From assembly GCA_036245805.1 (NCBI GenBank), contig BTRK01000005.1, forward strand, positions 4,340,001-4,404,000: 64,000 nt of DNA, in the 5' to 3' direction. The notes under the pieces were generated by a model, which saw only the letters and a list, made by a program, of their open reading frames with translations, did no database searches and was not told the DNA's origin. Source of the DNA: Pristionchus mayeri. Its lineage: Eukaryota > Nematoda > Chromadorea > Rhabditida > Neodiplogasteridae. This document shows positions 25,501-37,277 of the stretch, piece by piece (the stretch's first letter is position 1; each line of letters opens with the position of its first letter). A program made the position numbers and the translations under genes.

Positions 25501-28500
25501 ACTAGCACCAGAACGGAAACCGTGCTGGTTGGAAGGGAGGATATTGAAGCGAGAGAGGTGACTATTGAGGTGGTCTTTGATGAGACGTTCCATGGTCTTA
25601 GCAGCAGGAGAAATGATAGAGATGGGTCTATAAGAGGAGGGAAGGTTGCTATCTTTGCCCGGCTTAGGAATGGGAGTAATAAGGGAATGTTTCCAAGCTG
25701 ATGGGACAGTCCCAGAAATGAGACTGAGGTTGTAAATATCAGCTAAGGGGGTAGATAGAGCATATGCACACTTAGAGAAAATAATCTGAGGAATGCCATC
25801 ATATCCTGTAGAGCAAGATGGGGACAATTTGCGTAATGCTTTGTAAACTGCATGAGGGAAAAGGGTGAATAGAGAGAGTGAAGGAGAGATGGGAAAGGAG
25901 GGGGAGAAGGCCATCATCTAAGGTGAAATGAGAAGCGAATTCAGAAGCAAGTAAATTAGACTTAGAAGAACTATCATAAACTGGTTCATTATCAGATGAA
26001 ACTAGTTCAGGTATAGATAGCTTAGGTTTTGTGAGAGAAGAAATATGGCGATACAAATCTTTAGAACGAGCTAATTTCTTACGGGTAGAGTAACGAGTCC
26101 ATTTGTCAATCTCGAAAAGTAATTTCTTACTACAATGGTCAAAAAGAGTTCTAACCGGGATATGAATCTTAGCGAATAATTGATCACGATGCTTAATTAA
26201 GCGAGTAACGTGGCTTGGATATGAAAGAGAGGGAGGTCGAGGAGTACTGTAGGGGACAAAGAGGTCAATAGCTGAATGAATTGTAGAAGAGAAATGGTTA
26301 TACACGGAATCGATATCAGGACAGTCACGAAATAAGGATAACCAGTCAATAGATAGAAGGTGGTTGGACAGAGCTGGATAATCGACACGAGAGAAGTCTC
26401 GAATTAAGGGAGGTTGAGGTGGGGATTGAGGAGACGAGAGGGAGAATGAAATACCAGAATGGTCGCATGAAGGGAAGGGAGGAATAGCGGAAATGGCCGA
26501 TACTACGGTGGGATCGTTACCTAAGACCCAATCGATACATCTAACGCCGCGCGTTGGAAACATGTGAAGATGAGAGAGATTTGCAGATATAATGGAATCA
26601 CGAAATGTACGATCAGCGGGAGTAGGAATGGTACAAAGGGAATCTGAGTTAAAATCACCGGAAATAATGATGGGGTGTGGAGACGATGCATGGATGTCTG
26701 ATAAGCAATTATTGAGGGAGTCGGTCTTGGAAATGGAATCGCTTGGAGGACGATAGACTAGACATAATCTAATGTATGCACTCGAGTGGAAAAGGTCGAT
26801 ACAGGTAATCTCGTGTTCGGTGGAGGGAAGGGATACTGTGGAGAAAGAGAGGTAATCACGAAGAATGATGCAGGTTCCGCCACCACGGAAGGATCGATCA
26901 GAGCGAATAATGGTGTACGGTAGAGATCCGATAATGAGAGATGATGGGGTCTTGCTTGATAGCCATGTCTCAGTTAGGAATACGATATCAGGTTGGGTTG
27001 CCATGAGGAATGAGCGGAAAGCATCGAGCTTATTAACGACTGAACGGATATTGAAATAGTGGCATGATAAGGAGGCCATCGGTGGCTCGGGCTGAGCTAG
27101 TTTAAAGGAGGGGCGACTGAGTTGGGAGTAGTAGTGATGGGTGTAGTGGGAGCAGAATCGAGGAGGGAAGGCATTTTGGGGAAGAGGGACTGAGTGGTGG
27201 CGGAGGGAACGAGAGTGGGATGTGCGGAAGTGCGAGACTTATCGTAGTTCTGGGAGCGAGGGTGGCGGAGAGACTTCTTCATTGCTTCAAGTTGTGACTT
27301 CTCGATGAGTGAGCCCCCGTAGATCATCATGCCCTTTCCGTCTGCTATCATCGACCGTTTCTTCACTCGCAATTGGTAGGCGGCTTCACGCTCAGCCTTG
27401 GTCATAGAGGGGCGAACATACACATTGGGGAAGTTGGCAGTAACGGTGCGGGAATGGGACAGGAAGGAGATCTGGGCGGAGCGGGAATGGAACATTACTT
27501 TGAGAAGGCGGGGGCGGTTATCCCTTCTCTCACCCATTCGGAAAACAGCAGCCGGTCTATGCTCCAGCTCAGCGAGGTCTAGCATGTCGATGACTCTGGC
27601 AGTGTCATCCGACAATCTCTCACTGGCCTTCGTCGCAGTAGACTCAGGGAGCCCTTGAACCACCACCGAGCGAATCCTCTTGTCCCTCTCAATGGCATCA
27701 TCGATCGAAGTGGTCGATCTAGCCATTAGCTCTTTCATCTGCTGGGCACAAGTACCGAGCAGCAGAGCGAGGGAACTTCCCTTCTCATCATGAGAGAGGG
27801 AATCGAGGTATCTGCCAATACCTCGAAGGAGTTCACCCGGATCGGGAACAGAGACCGGCAGCATTTCGTCCAGGGCAGAGGAAGGGGAGGGGAACTTAGT
27901 CATTAATTAATAAGAGGGAGTGAAAATATTCAATAGAATTAGAAGAAAAACGAAACAAGTGCTAAATAGTCACGTAGTATCGATTGGGTCGCGCGAGAGA
28001 GACGAAGAGGTCACCCTATCGCGGCGAGGGAAGAGAGGAGAGTGAGGGAAGAGAGGAGAGTGAGGGAAGAGAGGAGAGTGAGGGAAGAGAGGAGAGAGGG
28101 AAGAGAGGAGAGTGAGGGAAGAGAGGAGAGTAAGGGAAGAGAGGAGAGTGAGGGAAGAGAGGAGAGTGAAAAAAATGATGTTTTAACGGTGAATTGATAG
28201 CGTGCCTGCTTACCAACATTGGCATGATAGTATGTCTGGTCTATTGATCTCACCCACGAAAATCGCACACAGGGCGTGGTGAGATACTCCTTTAATGGTG
28301 TATTTTATGGTCGAAAAGTTAGTGGGTACAACATTCGCGCGCATTTAGTTTTTAATCATCTGTAAACGGTGGATAGACTTAGGTAAGCACCAAGAACGAA
28401 GAATAAATAAGAAGAAAGAAGATTGTTGAAGTGATTTGAAGAATCACTCATTTCCCTATTCCCCTTTCCCATTTCCACTAATCCCCTCATCTTCTCACTC

Positions 28501-31500
28501 CTCTCGCAGGCAAATTGAAGATAATCCAATTATATTTCCCCTATAAATACCCCGTTCCCCTTCTCCAAATCAGTCCCTCGGATGGATAAACTGTGAAGTG
28601 AAACTCCTCTTGAGCGTATCAAGTGAATCTTATATCTGAAACTCACTTGCCGGGGAAACCTAGCTTGTACACATCCAGCATTCGCGCGGCTGTACCATTG
28701 AAAGTGCAACATGTGAAAATCGACTCATTCCCCTAACCAATTAGTCGCAAATAACAATCAACATTTATACAAAAACGCGTTTGCAAAAACGAAACCGCGT
28801 TATCCTCATTCTACAATCGTCATCTTCGCAGACGAGTGGAAGCGCATCGTGCTGATCGACGGTCGATCCCCTCCTCCTTCTGAACGTCTCCCTGGACGCC
28901 GTCTAGATGCTCCGACGTCTCCGACATCGACGAGAAGAATATTGAATTCGGGTAATAATCTCTTCATCTATCACACTCTCTAGAGCGGTGTCAAATGATG
29001 AGGAAATGCAGCAAATGACGAAGCGATTATCCGAATTGCACACTTTAGCTCCGACGTCTCCAGCTCACAAACATCGTCTCGGCGTCTGCCTGCAGCCAAT
29101 GTATCTGATGGCCGACTGGCCGCTCATCCCGCACTTCTTCGAGGTTTACAGTAATCTAGTAATCTGAGGGATTGATATTAATGACATTTCTCAAATAATG
29201 ATTTTCGCACGGATACATACGGCGCTTGGTAATGGATCAAGTGTGGCTGAAATTGAGTAATAACATAAACATTTCTCGATCCATTAGACTAAAAAAATAT
29301 TTCCGAATCATCCTAGACATGGATCGGGAACGGCGCGACGATCTTCTATGTCTACGTGCATTCGGTTAGTGAGGAGGTCGATCTGATGCTGAGAATGTAC
29401 GAGGCACAGGAGGAAATCGAGGTGAACATTAGATTTTCGAATTTGGAATAATCGTTCCTCATTTGTTTCTCTACTGAAATTTGCAATATTAAGAATCAAT
29501 CAAATCTTATTTTTGCTTGATCGATCACTAGATGTGGAAGGATTGCGTAAATTTTGAAATATTTGGACATATTAAAATAATACAATCATAGTTAGAATGT
29601 AGGTCGTGCGCGTCAACTGGCCGGCGATTCCAACGAACATAAGTGACCATGACGAACTCAACCCGAACAATCGAATGTACCGGACAGAGGTGAACGCTCG
29701 GGTTATTCCTGTGTATCTTCCTTTCCCGGCTCTAGGTCGGATGATATCCCTCCGGATGATACCAAAAATGGTACACTACAGCAGTATTTTCATAGAGTGC
29801 TTATTTTGAAGCTTAGTATATCATAGTGATCAGGACAACAATCCTATCTGCTTCCTCCTGATTTATAGGAACTGATCAGGTGTCTAAAGGTTGAATGTTA
29901 AAGGAGGAGTAAAGGCAAACTCGCGCCCGGTTGAAATATTGTATGTTTCGATCAGCGACGGAACTCTCTTCAATTCACGTGCTCTCTCGCTCGTTGCCTG
30001 AGCTTTCCCTGATTTGGCTCCCCGCAAGATACCGATAGCTCTGTTCGGAATGGAGATATCAATGTGAAAATTTTGGAGCTTCTTATCGTTGGGGAGATCA
30101 CGGCCGCACATATGAAAGCTTCAAAAGTTGAATTTTGCCCTCATTTAAAGGTGCTCACAGCCGTCAACGACTGCATCTTGCGCGCCCGAGCTACCGCGGA
30201 TCTTGTCGTATCATCAGGTCGCACTCTCATCATTTGTTTCTTTTTCATTGATTATCTTACCGAAAAAATTGCTTGTTTTCTAAGAGAAAAATTCAAATGG
30301 AAATCGCAAAATTGTATTTCAGATCTCGACGAAATCATCGCTCCGCTCAACATCAATGGCACGAACGAGACACTGCTGGACATCATAGAGGCTAATCGGG
30401 TCAGATTGCACTAAGTAAACTTAGACAAATCAATGCATATTCAGAATATCAAACTTCGCAGCGGGATATTGGACGATTACTCTGGCGCATTCCTGTTCCT
30501 GCAAAGCTTTGCGTATGCTGAGGTAAACTAAATCATGTTTCCACGTAATTTATCACAAATGTTTTTAGAAATATATCTGTTCTCGCGTTGTCCCTGTAAT
30601 AACACCCACAATAGTTCGAAGTTCAACATTCGGGAGTCGAATTTTTTTTTATTTTTGCATATTCTCTATCTCAAGAAAGTGTGGGAAATGAAGACAAAAT
30701 TGCACAAGCTCTGGAATTCTCACTCATCGCGCATGATTGGAAATTCAATTTCTTATTTTCAGAATGACTGGTTTTCCATCTCGCACCCATCGCAGCTCAC
30801 CTTCGACCACTACTACAGTGTGGACTACGAGACGAAAGTGTGGCCGCGCGGGTACAGAAGCAAGGTAATATTTTAAAATACTTTTAATCTTCAACATGGC
30901 AAGGTATAATATGTGATATTATGGAAGCAACGCACTTAGTGACGTTCAGGAGAGAGGGGGGGATAGTAGTTCTCGGTATAATGGGAGTGGTTCGATGTGC
31001 ACAGAAGGAAGGTATTGTGAGAATCGAATGTTTAGTGTGTTATCGTCGCGTAGTCGGGAAAGTATTAGCTGATGTTTGCATATAAAATTGCCGATTTCAG
31101 TAATACTGAGATCGATATATTCTGTAACAATATCTTTGAGAATGTTCAAAGTTGTGTCATAACTACCTTACATGTTCCTAACCTTACCGATTTCACCATC
31201 TTATTGAAGTGACGATATCCTGAATTTCGAACTCTTCTTCTAAGGTTGTTTACATGCCGGATCGTGTGTACCGCGCGCACGTCCACGACGTCACCGCCTT
31301 CGAGAGCAAACGATTAAAACGGTTGTGATCGACTGGCACCGGGCAAGGGTGCTGCATTTCCGGCAGGTTTGTGCTCTAAATTAGATAAATGTAGACCCTG
31401 TATTTGGGACAGGGACTCCGGGAGAACACTGTTAGGCCAGTATCAAATTGGGCGGATTCAGTCTCGAGTGCCCACCTTTCGCCAGACCTGTCTACCTTTT

Positions 31501-32713
31501 TGAAAGTAGCTCCAGCCTAAATGTCATGAGGAATACTGACTGACATGATTTTTGAAGACAATGGTTCATTTTGCTATCCCAACGCAAAGAAATCCATCCG
31601 TGTAAAATGAAGATATCAAAAGTAGATAGATATCATAACTTATCTCAGAAACATAATTCCATAGACATGGTTAACAAAATTAATTTCAGGTGAAAAACAA
31701 GTGGATGGAGCGGGAAAACGTCACGGCGGGCAGTAATGTTCTTAGAACTGCTGCTGCAGGTTGGCAGGCTGCTTATGCTGCTCGAATCAGGGCTGCCAGC
31801 GAGGTCATACTTGTTTTGGGTTGGATGATCACCGTTACTGGATGATGACCAAAAAATGGATCCTTATGGAGAACTTTCGCAGTAGGTTCCACAAGTTTCG
31901 AAAATGATTATGCGAAAGTTCTACAGAAGGGTCCATTTTTTGGTCATCATCCAGTATGTTATCATTTGACCAAGTGCCGTTTGTTCCAATTAATAATCTC
32001 ATCGTTTCGCAAGCCCTTCTTTTAATGAAATGGTTTTGTATCATTTTCAGATATGTTTCATGTACAATATATAGATCCTATGTATATCGAGCATGAAACA
32101 TATCTCAAAATGATAAAAAAACTCCAATAATAGAACCCTATATATCACCTGAAATGAGGAGCACACGATTTGTCACCACTTGTCTCAATTTGTTCCGTGC
32201 AACATACATTACATTACAGTCAATCAACGGCCTTCAGGGCGCTTTCGAGCTCTCATTCGCAAGCCAATCGTGGCCGAATCTCGGCGAACAAGTGAGTGAT
32301 ATTAGTTTAAACGTACATTGAACCCTAGAGTTCGAATTTGTTGTCACGTACATCTCTCCAGTGCGCCACAACGACTAATTCCTAACTGAATGCACAGACA
32401 GAGATAATGTCCGAAGTCCGTTATCTTATCAGTTGCTCTCAGCTTCTGACCGAGATTGAGAAGTTAAAACTCTCCACGTGTCACAATCACACAGAGTTCT
32501 AAAATTATGAGTTATGAAATGGTATACTCCAGCTCAATCACGGTAAATACGAGGTCCCAGGTGCTCGCCGAGATCGAGTCATGTCGTGACGAGAATGATG
32601 AAATGAAGAAGGACAAGTGTGTCACCGAGTGGCGCTGTCGGTCCACGATGAAGACTATGCGACCGGGCCAGTGGGTGGAGCCGGATACCGACGAGGCCTG
32701 GACAGTCATTTAG
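22546..32713 (+). CDS. GT92 (DUF23) family glycosyltransferase A, with a 1-base frameshift
   Basis: Type II membrane glycosyltransferase of the GT92 family; C. elegans members are Golgi enzymes (one is a galactosyltransferase acting on N-glycan core fucose). Twenty exons: 22546-22553, 22753-22855, 22947-23009, 23162-23329, 23372-23450, 23495-23570, 23693-23810, 23966-24020, 28832-28951, 29049-29143, 29317-29421, 29603-29689, 30151-30217, 30323-30399, 30445-30522, 30763-30864, 31245-31366, 31690-31803, 32220-32291, 32561-32713. The 8-nt first exon gives MRG; exon 2 is the TM anchor (LMCAAFAAAYLIAITCF). Catalytic landmarks: WIGNGATIFYVYVHS, VRVNWPAIP, DLDEIIAPLN (DxD-like), RAHVHDVTAFES, VLHFRQVKNKW. 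In exon 17 one base is missing at 31314-31316 relative to gene B, giving TGA at 31326-31328. A LINE fills the intron 24021-28831. Confidence 0.85.
24289..27079 (-). CDS. LINE A ORF2: AP endonuclease + reverse transcriptase, one frameshift
   Basis: N-terminal AP-type endonuclease in the frame 27079-25799: HYFNIRS, TETWLSS, RGGGTCI, ISGDFNSDS, SCDHSGI. Reverse transcriptase in the frame 25917-24289: GYDGIPQ, SYRPISI, YIDFTRAFDVV, SGVPQGSVLGP, the catalytic CYADDVKLY, then the usual C-terminal ending. The two parts are in different frames; the shift falls most likely in a run of five G (plus strand 25900-25904). Otherwise open for about 900 codons, so the copy is young. The family's role is target-primed reverse transcription in the nucleus. 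Confidence 0.88.
27097..27903 (-). CDS. LINE A ORF1 protein (nucleic-acid binding)
   Basis: Uninterrupted 268-codon frame upstream of ORF2, ending 17 bp before the ORF2 start. It contains VVQGLPEST, FRMGERRDNRPRLLKV, VYVRPSMTKAEREAAYQLR and a basic C-terminal part with Pro/Thr-rich tail, as in ORF1 proteins of CR1-like elements. No zinc knuckle visible. Expected to coat the element RNA. Confidence 0.75.
   Translation of the reverse strand: MTKFPSPSSALDEMLPVSVPDPGELLRGIGRYLDSLSHDEKGSSLALLLGTCAQQMKELMARSTTSIDDAIERDKRIRSVVVQGLPESTATKASERLSDDTARVIDMLDLAELEHRPAAVFRMGERRDNRPRLLKVMFHSRSAQISFLSHSRTVTANFPNVYVRPSMTKAEREAAYQLRVKKRSMIADGKGMMIYGGSLIEKSQLEAMKKSLRHPRSQNYDKSRTSAHPTLVPSATTQSLFPKMPSLLDSAPTTPITTTPNSVAPPLN
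28021..28170. repeat. 18-bp minisatellite in the 5' region of LINE A
   Basis: About eight copies of GAGGGAAGAGAGGAGAGT with a few one-base variants and one shortened unit. On the LINE strand it encodes Ser/Leu-rich nonsense frames. Tandem repeats in LINE 5' regions often act as promoter modules; that role is only inference here. Confidence 0.8.
28940..29035. mobile_element. hairpin MITE inside a GT92-A exon, now a predicted intron
   Basis: Relative to gene B, the exon after GRS has an insertion. It forms a hairpin (AATTCGGGTAATAATC / GATTATCCGAATT) with the CACACTCTCT-type core. It supplies a GT donor (28952-28953) and an acceptor TTTAG (29044-29048); removing 28952-29048 (97 nt) restores the phase exactly to APTSPAHKHRLGVCLQP. 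GCTCCGACGTCTCC occurs on both sides (28909-28922 and near 29048-29061). Confidence 0.65.
29737..29810. mobile_element. partial MITE of the AGGTCGGATGA family in an intron of GT92 gene A
   Basis: Begins CTCTAGGTCGGATGATATCC and shows the internal GGATGATACCAAAAATGG typical of the family, but the right arm is missing. Gene B carries a complete copy in the corresponding intron (57794-57943). Confidence 0.55.
31819..31956. mobile_element. MITE of the AGGTCGGATGA family in intron 18 of GT92 gene A
   Basis: Inverted pair GATGATGACCAAAAAATGGA / TCCATTTTTTGGTCATCATC with internal CGAAAGTTCTACAGAAGGG. It resembles the copy at 44409-44579. Its outer left end is GGTTGGATGATCACC. Confidence 0.65.
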
Positions 32714-32940
32714 AAGCACTAGTGTTCGCTTAGATATTGTAAATTTTGCTAAATATTAATCATGGTCCGATAAAGACAAAGAGCCGTAACCGATCGATAT
32801 TCTAGTAAGCAAGGAATTACTGTAACCGAGTAACATGGTTATCTATTGGTGACAGCATTTTCTGCTTATCTAACCATGATTTTCCACTAAAATTCTCAAT
32901 TTTAAACCGTGAACCCCTATACGCTGATAGAGAGCGAAAC

Positions 32941-33450
32941 TCAAGATCGAATTGTAAGATGATCTAAACAGGGTGGCGTAGAGGAGTACATACTTGTTAC
33001 AATGAAACAATTGACCCATCCAAGATTTGATCTGCGATGGAGCAATTCATGACAGATCTCGACACGGTTTTTCAGCTGTGCCGTAGAGAGATCATGGGGA
33101 ACCATTTGTGGGAGCTTGGGCTTCTTTCCCACTCGATGGAGTATATCGAACACCGTCGATTTAGGAGTGCCAGTCTCTCTCCTCAAATCGCGCACACTGG
33201 CTTTGGGCTTCCTATTCAGAGCGCTGAGGACAAGAGACTGATCGAGGGCCGGAGGGCGTCCAGAAAGGGGGTGATCTTCGAGACTATAGTCTCCGTTCTT
33301 GAAGGGAGAGAACCACTTCTGGCAGAACCTAAGGGAGGGGGCATCGTCACCTTCCGATTGGGCCAGGACAGAATGGGCCTGCCTCACTGATTGGCCAAGA
33401 CTGTAATAATGCAGCAAGACTGCGCGGAGGTAAAGATGAGTCTCCATCAC
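32941..33450 (-). pseudogene. mariner-type transposase, N-terminal fragment
   Basis: The frame shows the paired HTH region of mariner transposases: LRAVLLHYYSLGQSVRQAH, CQKWFSPFKNGDYSLEDHP, SGRPPALD, then RDLRRETGTPKSTVFDILH and a trace of the catalytic-domain start (RRSNLGWVNCFIVTS). It is about 169 codons; full mariner transposases are near 345, and the D,D,D core is not present downstream on that strand. Dead fragment. It lies just downstream of the GT92-A stop. Confidence 0.8.
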
Positions 33451-34101
33451 GAAAATCGATGTAGAAACTAAGAGATTGATTCAATCCTCTCACCACTTAG
33501 CGTCAGGATGATATAATACTTTGTTGACAAACAACATTGCGTGATTGCGAAATTCGATCGCAAACTGAGTTTTTACAAAGGCATGAACGAACTTCGATCT
33601 CTTTTCAACAGATGTGTTAAATTCATTTCAATAGTTTATCAGGCAGTGTAAGGATTAGGGAAAACACGGTTAATCATCGGTTGATTCTAGTGGGGATGTT
33701 TGATGTTGATGTTTGTTTGGGTGATAGGGGATTAAGACTTGGAAATGTATATGTTCGTGATTTTGCTCGGTGATACCGTTAATAATTCTGAATGTAATAC
33801 CATTTATGCATTTTGAGCTTGTTTCAGGTCTCCGAAACGTGGTGCGATAAAATATTATTCATCTGATGCAATGGCGTACTTTTATTCTGCATAATTTCTA
33901 AAAATATGTACAGTTTTCATTAAAATTTTGAAATAGTGGTCGGTCGTCATTAAGTATTCACTGAAAATATATTTTGCTATTTTATAAATACGGAAATGCT
34001 TTCATTCTGAATGTCCTTTCCACACCGGTATACTAGAAGGTCATATGTACGATGTTTTCGATGAATAGTTATCATTCTATTAAGAAAAGCCAACACATAT
34101 A

Positions 34102-36872
34102 CAGTACCGGACAAAAGTATGGAAACAAATTTCAGATCGTCATAACTTCCATGGGGTTTAATATAGTCATTAGTGGTTGGGAGTGATAGATAGTGCAATC
34201 ATGAGAGATCATAGCCATTTGGTGGGAATCGATAGTGCACCCTTCAGCTATTTGAGGATTGCGAAATACGAAAATTGAATTTTTAAATAAATATTAAAAC
34301 TATTTCCAACCGTTTATATTCAGGGATATTTTATGTTTTGAAAGTACAACTACTGGTCATCACTATGCACTGTTGAACTCATTGATTGAATTTCGCAATA
34401 ATTGGGAATATCGATTTTAACAGACCGTCCACGAGAAAACGTAACAAATAGGAGGGGGCCACGGATGGTGAGAAATAGATTCTCCCGGTAATTTTTTTTT
34501 GAAATGAGGGTCCAAAGTTAGGAACACAGGCACCAATAGCTAAGGTTCTAGGTCGGTTTTGAAAAAGATACAGTAACCCATAATTTTTGGGGTCGAAAAT
34601 TTCGATATCTCAGAATTTCATGAGATATAGATTTTCTGGTGTATTTTCACTCGTAGGAAACGAATTTCAACACTAGAGCTCACGAGATGTCGATCTAAAA
34701 AAGTTAGACCCAAAAACCGATTTTTAGGTCGAAATAGGCATTAATTTGATCATAACTAATTTGGATGCCCCCTGGGGGCGTATTTGCATTACATTTTCGG
34801 AATCTACGTGTACAAATGGATATTCCATGATTTTTTCAGATTTAAAAAAAAGGATATTTTTCAGAATCCGCGTCCAAAGATAGGACTCGCTATTTGGGCG
34901 AATACTGTAGATCAGGTCACAGTAGGTATAGAGACCTGAGCCATGCACAGAAATGTAGAGGAGATCAATCTGAACATTTTATCTGTTGAAAGTGAGTTTC
35001 TATCTTTTCGTTGAAGCGCGCTACAGAGCCTGGAAATTAGCAATATCGGGCTAGAATCCCCCGAGAGCGCGCTCTCTAACCTTTTGGTGCTCTCGCCGCC
35101 TGACCTCCCTCTCTTTCCCCTCTTTTTAGTGCTCTCCCGCGCGCCTCCACCGTCGAGTTTGTTAACTTCCGGGCGCTTCAACGAAAAGATAGAAACTCAC
35201 TTTCAACAGATAAAATGTTCAGATTGATCTCCTCTACATTTCTGGGCATGGCTCAGGTCTCTATACCTACTGTGACCTGATCTACAGTATTCGCCCAAAT
35301 AGCGAGTCCTATCTTTGGACGCGGATTCTGAAAAATACCCTTTTTTTAAATCTGAAAAAAATCATGGAATATCCATTTGAACACGTAGATTCCGAAAATG
35401 CAAACACGCCCCACCGGGGCATCCAAATTTGTTATGAGAAATTTTTGGCCGATTTCGACCGAGAAAATCGGTTTATTGGGCCTAACTTTTTTAGATCGAC
35501 ATCTCTAGTGTTGAAATTCATTTTCTACGAGTGAAAATACACCAAAAAATCTATATCTCATGAAATTCGGAGATATCGAAATTTTCGACCCCAAAAATTA
35601 TGGGTTACTGTATCTTTTTCAAAACCGACCTAGAACCTTAATTATTGGTGCCTGTGTTCCTAACTTTGGACCCTCACTTCAGAAAAAAATTTCCGGGAGA
35701 ATCTATATTTTACCATCCGAGACCACTTATTGTCTCGTGGACGGTCTGTTAAAAGATATCAAAAATTTCGTAAAATAGCCGTATCTTCGGTCGTTGCAGA
35801 GCTACAGAGCTCAAATTTTGCAGGAATAATGACATCCGCACGGATCAAGATTGCGCCAAATTTGTGGTCAATCTGAGTGCAAATTCAACAATACGAAAAA
35901 TGTTGGTCAATTTTCATACGTCTATGATCTACCATTCCAGTCATATTACAAATCGGATTTCATATTACTAGTTACAGAAACAAAGCATGATTAACTGTGT
36001 AAAATTACAAGGGAAGGTGATTCTCCCCACTCATTTTATGGTCGGACAATCAGCGATGGTCAGAAGAGATCAAGTCGTCGAATGAGGTATTTGGAGAAAA
36101 TGAATGGTATCAGAATCGCACGAAATTCGCCCAACAGTTTTGTTATACCACGTTAACAACGTTGTCTATTGAAATAACACAAATTTCCATGATATATTCC
36201 CGTGAGACCAGATCGTATGTTGCTAAATATGACATTTGACGACTTGACCATCGCTGATTGACTGACCATAAAATGAGTGGGGAGAATCACCTTCCCTTGT
36301 AATTTCACATACTTAATCATGCGTAGTTTCTGTAACTAGTAACATAAAATCAGATTTGCAATATGACTGTAATGGTAGATCATAGACGTATGAAAATTGA
36401 TGACCAACATTTTTCGTATTGTTGAATTTGCACTCAGATTGACCACAAATTTGGTGCGATGTTGCTCCATACCGATGTCATGATTCCTGCAACATTTGAG
36501 CTCTGTAGCTCTGCAACGACCGAAGATAAGGCTATTTTACGAAATTTTTTATGTCTTTTAAAATCGATATTCCCAATTATTGCGAAATTCAATCAATGAG
36601 TTCAACAGTGCAAATGAACAGTAGTTGTACTTTCAAAACATAAAATACGCCTGAATAGAAACGGTTGGAAATAGTTTTAATATTTATTTAAAAATTCCAT
36701 TTTCGTATTTCGCAATCATCAAATAGCTGAAGGGTGCACTATCGATTCCCACCATATGGCTATGATCTCTCATGATTGCTCTATATATCACTCCCAACCA
36801 TTAATGTCTAAATTAAACCCCACGGAAGTTATGATTATCTGAAATTTGTTTCCATACTTTTGTCCGGTACTG
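34102..36872. mobile_element. giant palindromic Tc1/mariner-type foldback (outer element)
   Basis: Ends CAGTACCGGACAAAAGTATG and its inverse, with TA at 34100-34101 and 36873-36874, typical of Tc1/mariner insertion. Without the nested element (34421-35748) it is about 1.44 kb and almost entirely a palindrome, with a loop near 36070-36240. No coding frame. It lies 27 bp upstream of the acceptor of the chemoreceptor exon at 36901. Confidence 0.85.
34421..35748. mobile_element. palindromic element flanked by TTAA (copy 2), nested
   Basis: Ends CAGACCGTCCACGAG and inverse, flanked by TTAA at 34417-34420 and 35749-35752. Removing the element and one TTAA restores the left arm of the outer palindrome, which proves it inserted later. 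Arms of about 600 bp, loop of about 130 bp near 35020-35150. Ends match copy 1 (17831-19006) in CCACGAGAAAACGTA. Confidence 0.9.
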
Positions 36873-36900
36873 TAGTTTTTAGATTATAATAGTTTTTCAG

Positions 36901-37277
36901 TTTTCATGTACATCACAGAGGTCGAGCAAAATCTGTACGCACTTCGTCGTTTCTCTCGACCGGCAGTTGGCAACTACAAGTATCTGTTCGCGGAATTCGC
37001 CTCATATGGCGTTTTCCTAACAATATGTCATGGCTTCGCGAACCCGGTGTGTTGGAATGGTTCAGTTTTTGATTTTGTTTTTTCAGCTAAATGTATTTTC
37101 AGACTCTCCATGTATCTAACGTTGTGCTTTCCCGCTTGGGACGCATTAATTATTATCGTGATCATTCGGTATTATTGTGAAAGAGTAATTTCCATATTTT
37201 ACCAGAGAACGACACCAATCCAGAAGAATATGGCTAGCATGAACGAACTACCTACCGCTACTCTTGGTACTCATTAG
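36901..37277 (+). pseudogene. 3' exons of a 7TM chemoreceptor (5' part missing)
   Basis: Two exons, 36901-37048 and 37103-37277, join in phase through GT-AG. They encode MYITEVEQNLYALRR, a TM segment FAEFASYGVFLTICHGF, then LTLCFPAWDALIIIVIIRYY and a polar tail ending at TAG; AATAAA follows at 37313. This matches TM6-TM7 of nematode serpentine receptors. No upstream exon could be found before the nested palindrome at 34102-36872, so this is a remnant or has very distant 5' exons. Confidence 0.65.

Larger units (their letters stand above)
24289..28190 (-). mobile_element. CR1/jockey-type LINE A, antisense in intron 8 of GT92 gene A
   Basis: Non-LTR retrotransposon with ORF1 (27097-27903), an endonuclease-reverse transcriptase ORF2 (24289-27079) and a 5' region containing an 18-bp minisatellite (28021-28170). 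Order and orientation are complete for a full-length element. The 3' end is just after the ORF2 stop (about 24285); the 5' boundary (28190 to about 28300) and target duplication are not resolved. It lies wholly within the GT92 intron and opposite to the gene. Confidence 0.85.

Noticed and set aside
28011..28268. Ser/Leu/Pro-rich open frames on the minus strand
   Set aside because: They translate the 18-bp minisatellite in the LINE A 5' region.
34912..35181. Basic 89-codon minus-strand frame (KKRGKRGRSGG)
   Set aside because: Falls on the arm and loop of the TTAA palindrome; composition artefact.
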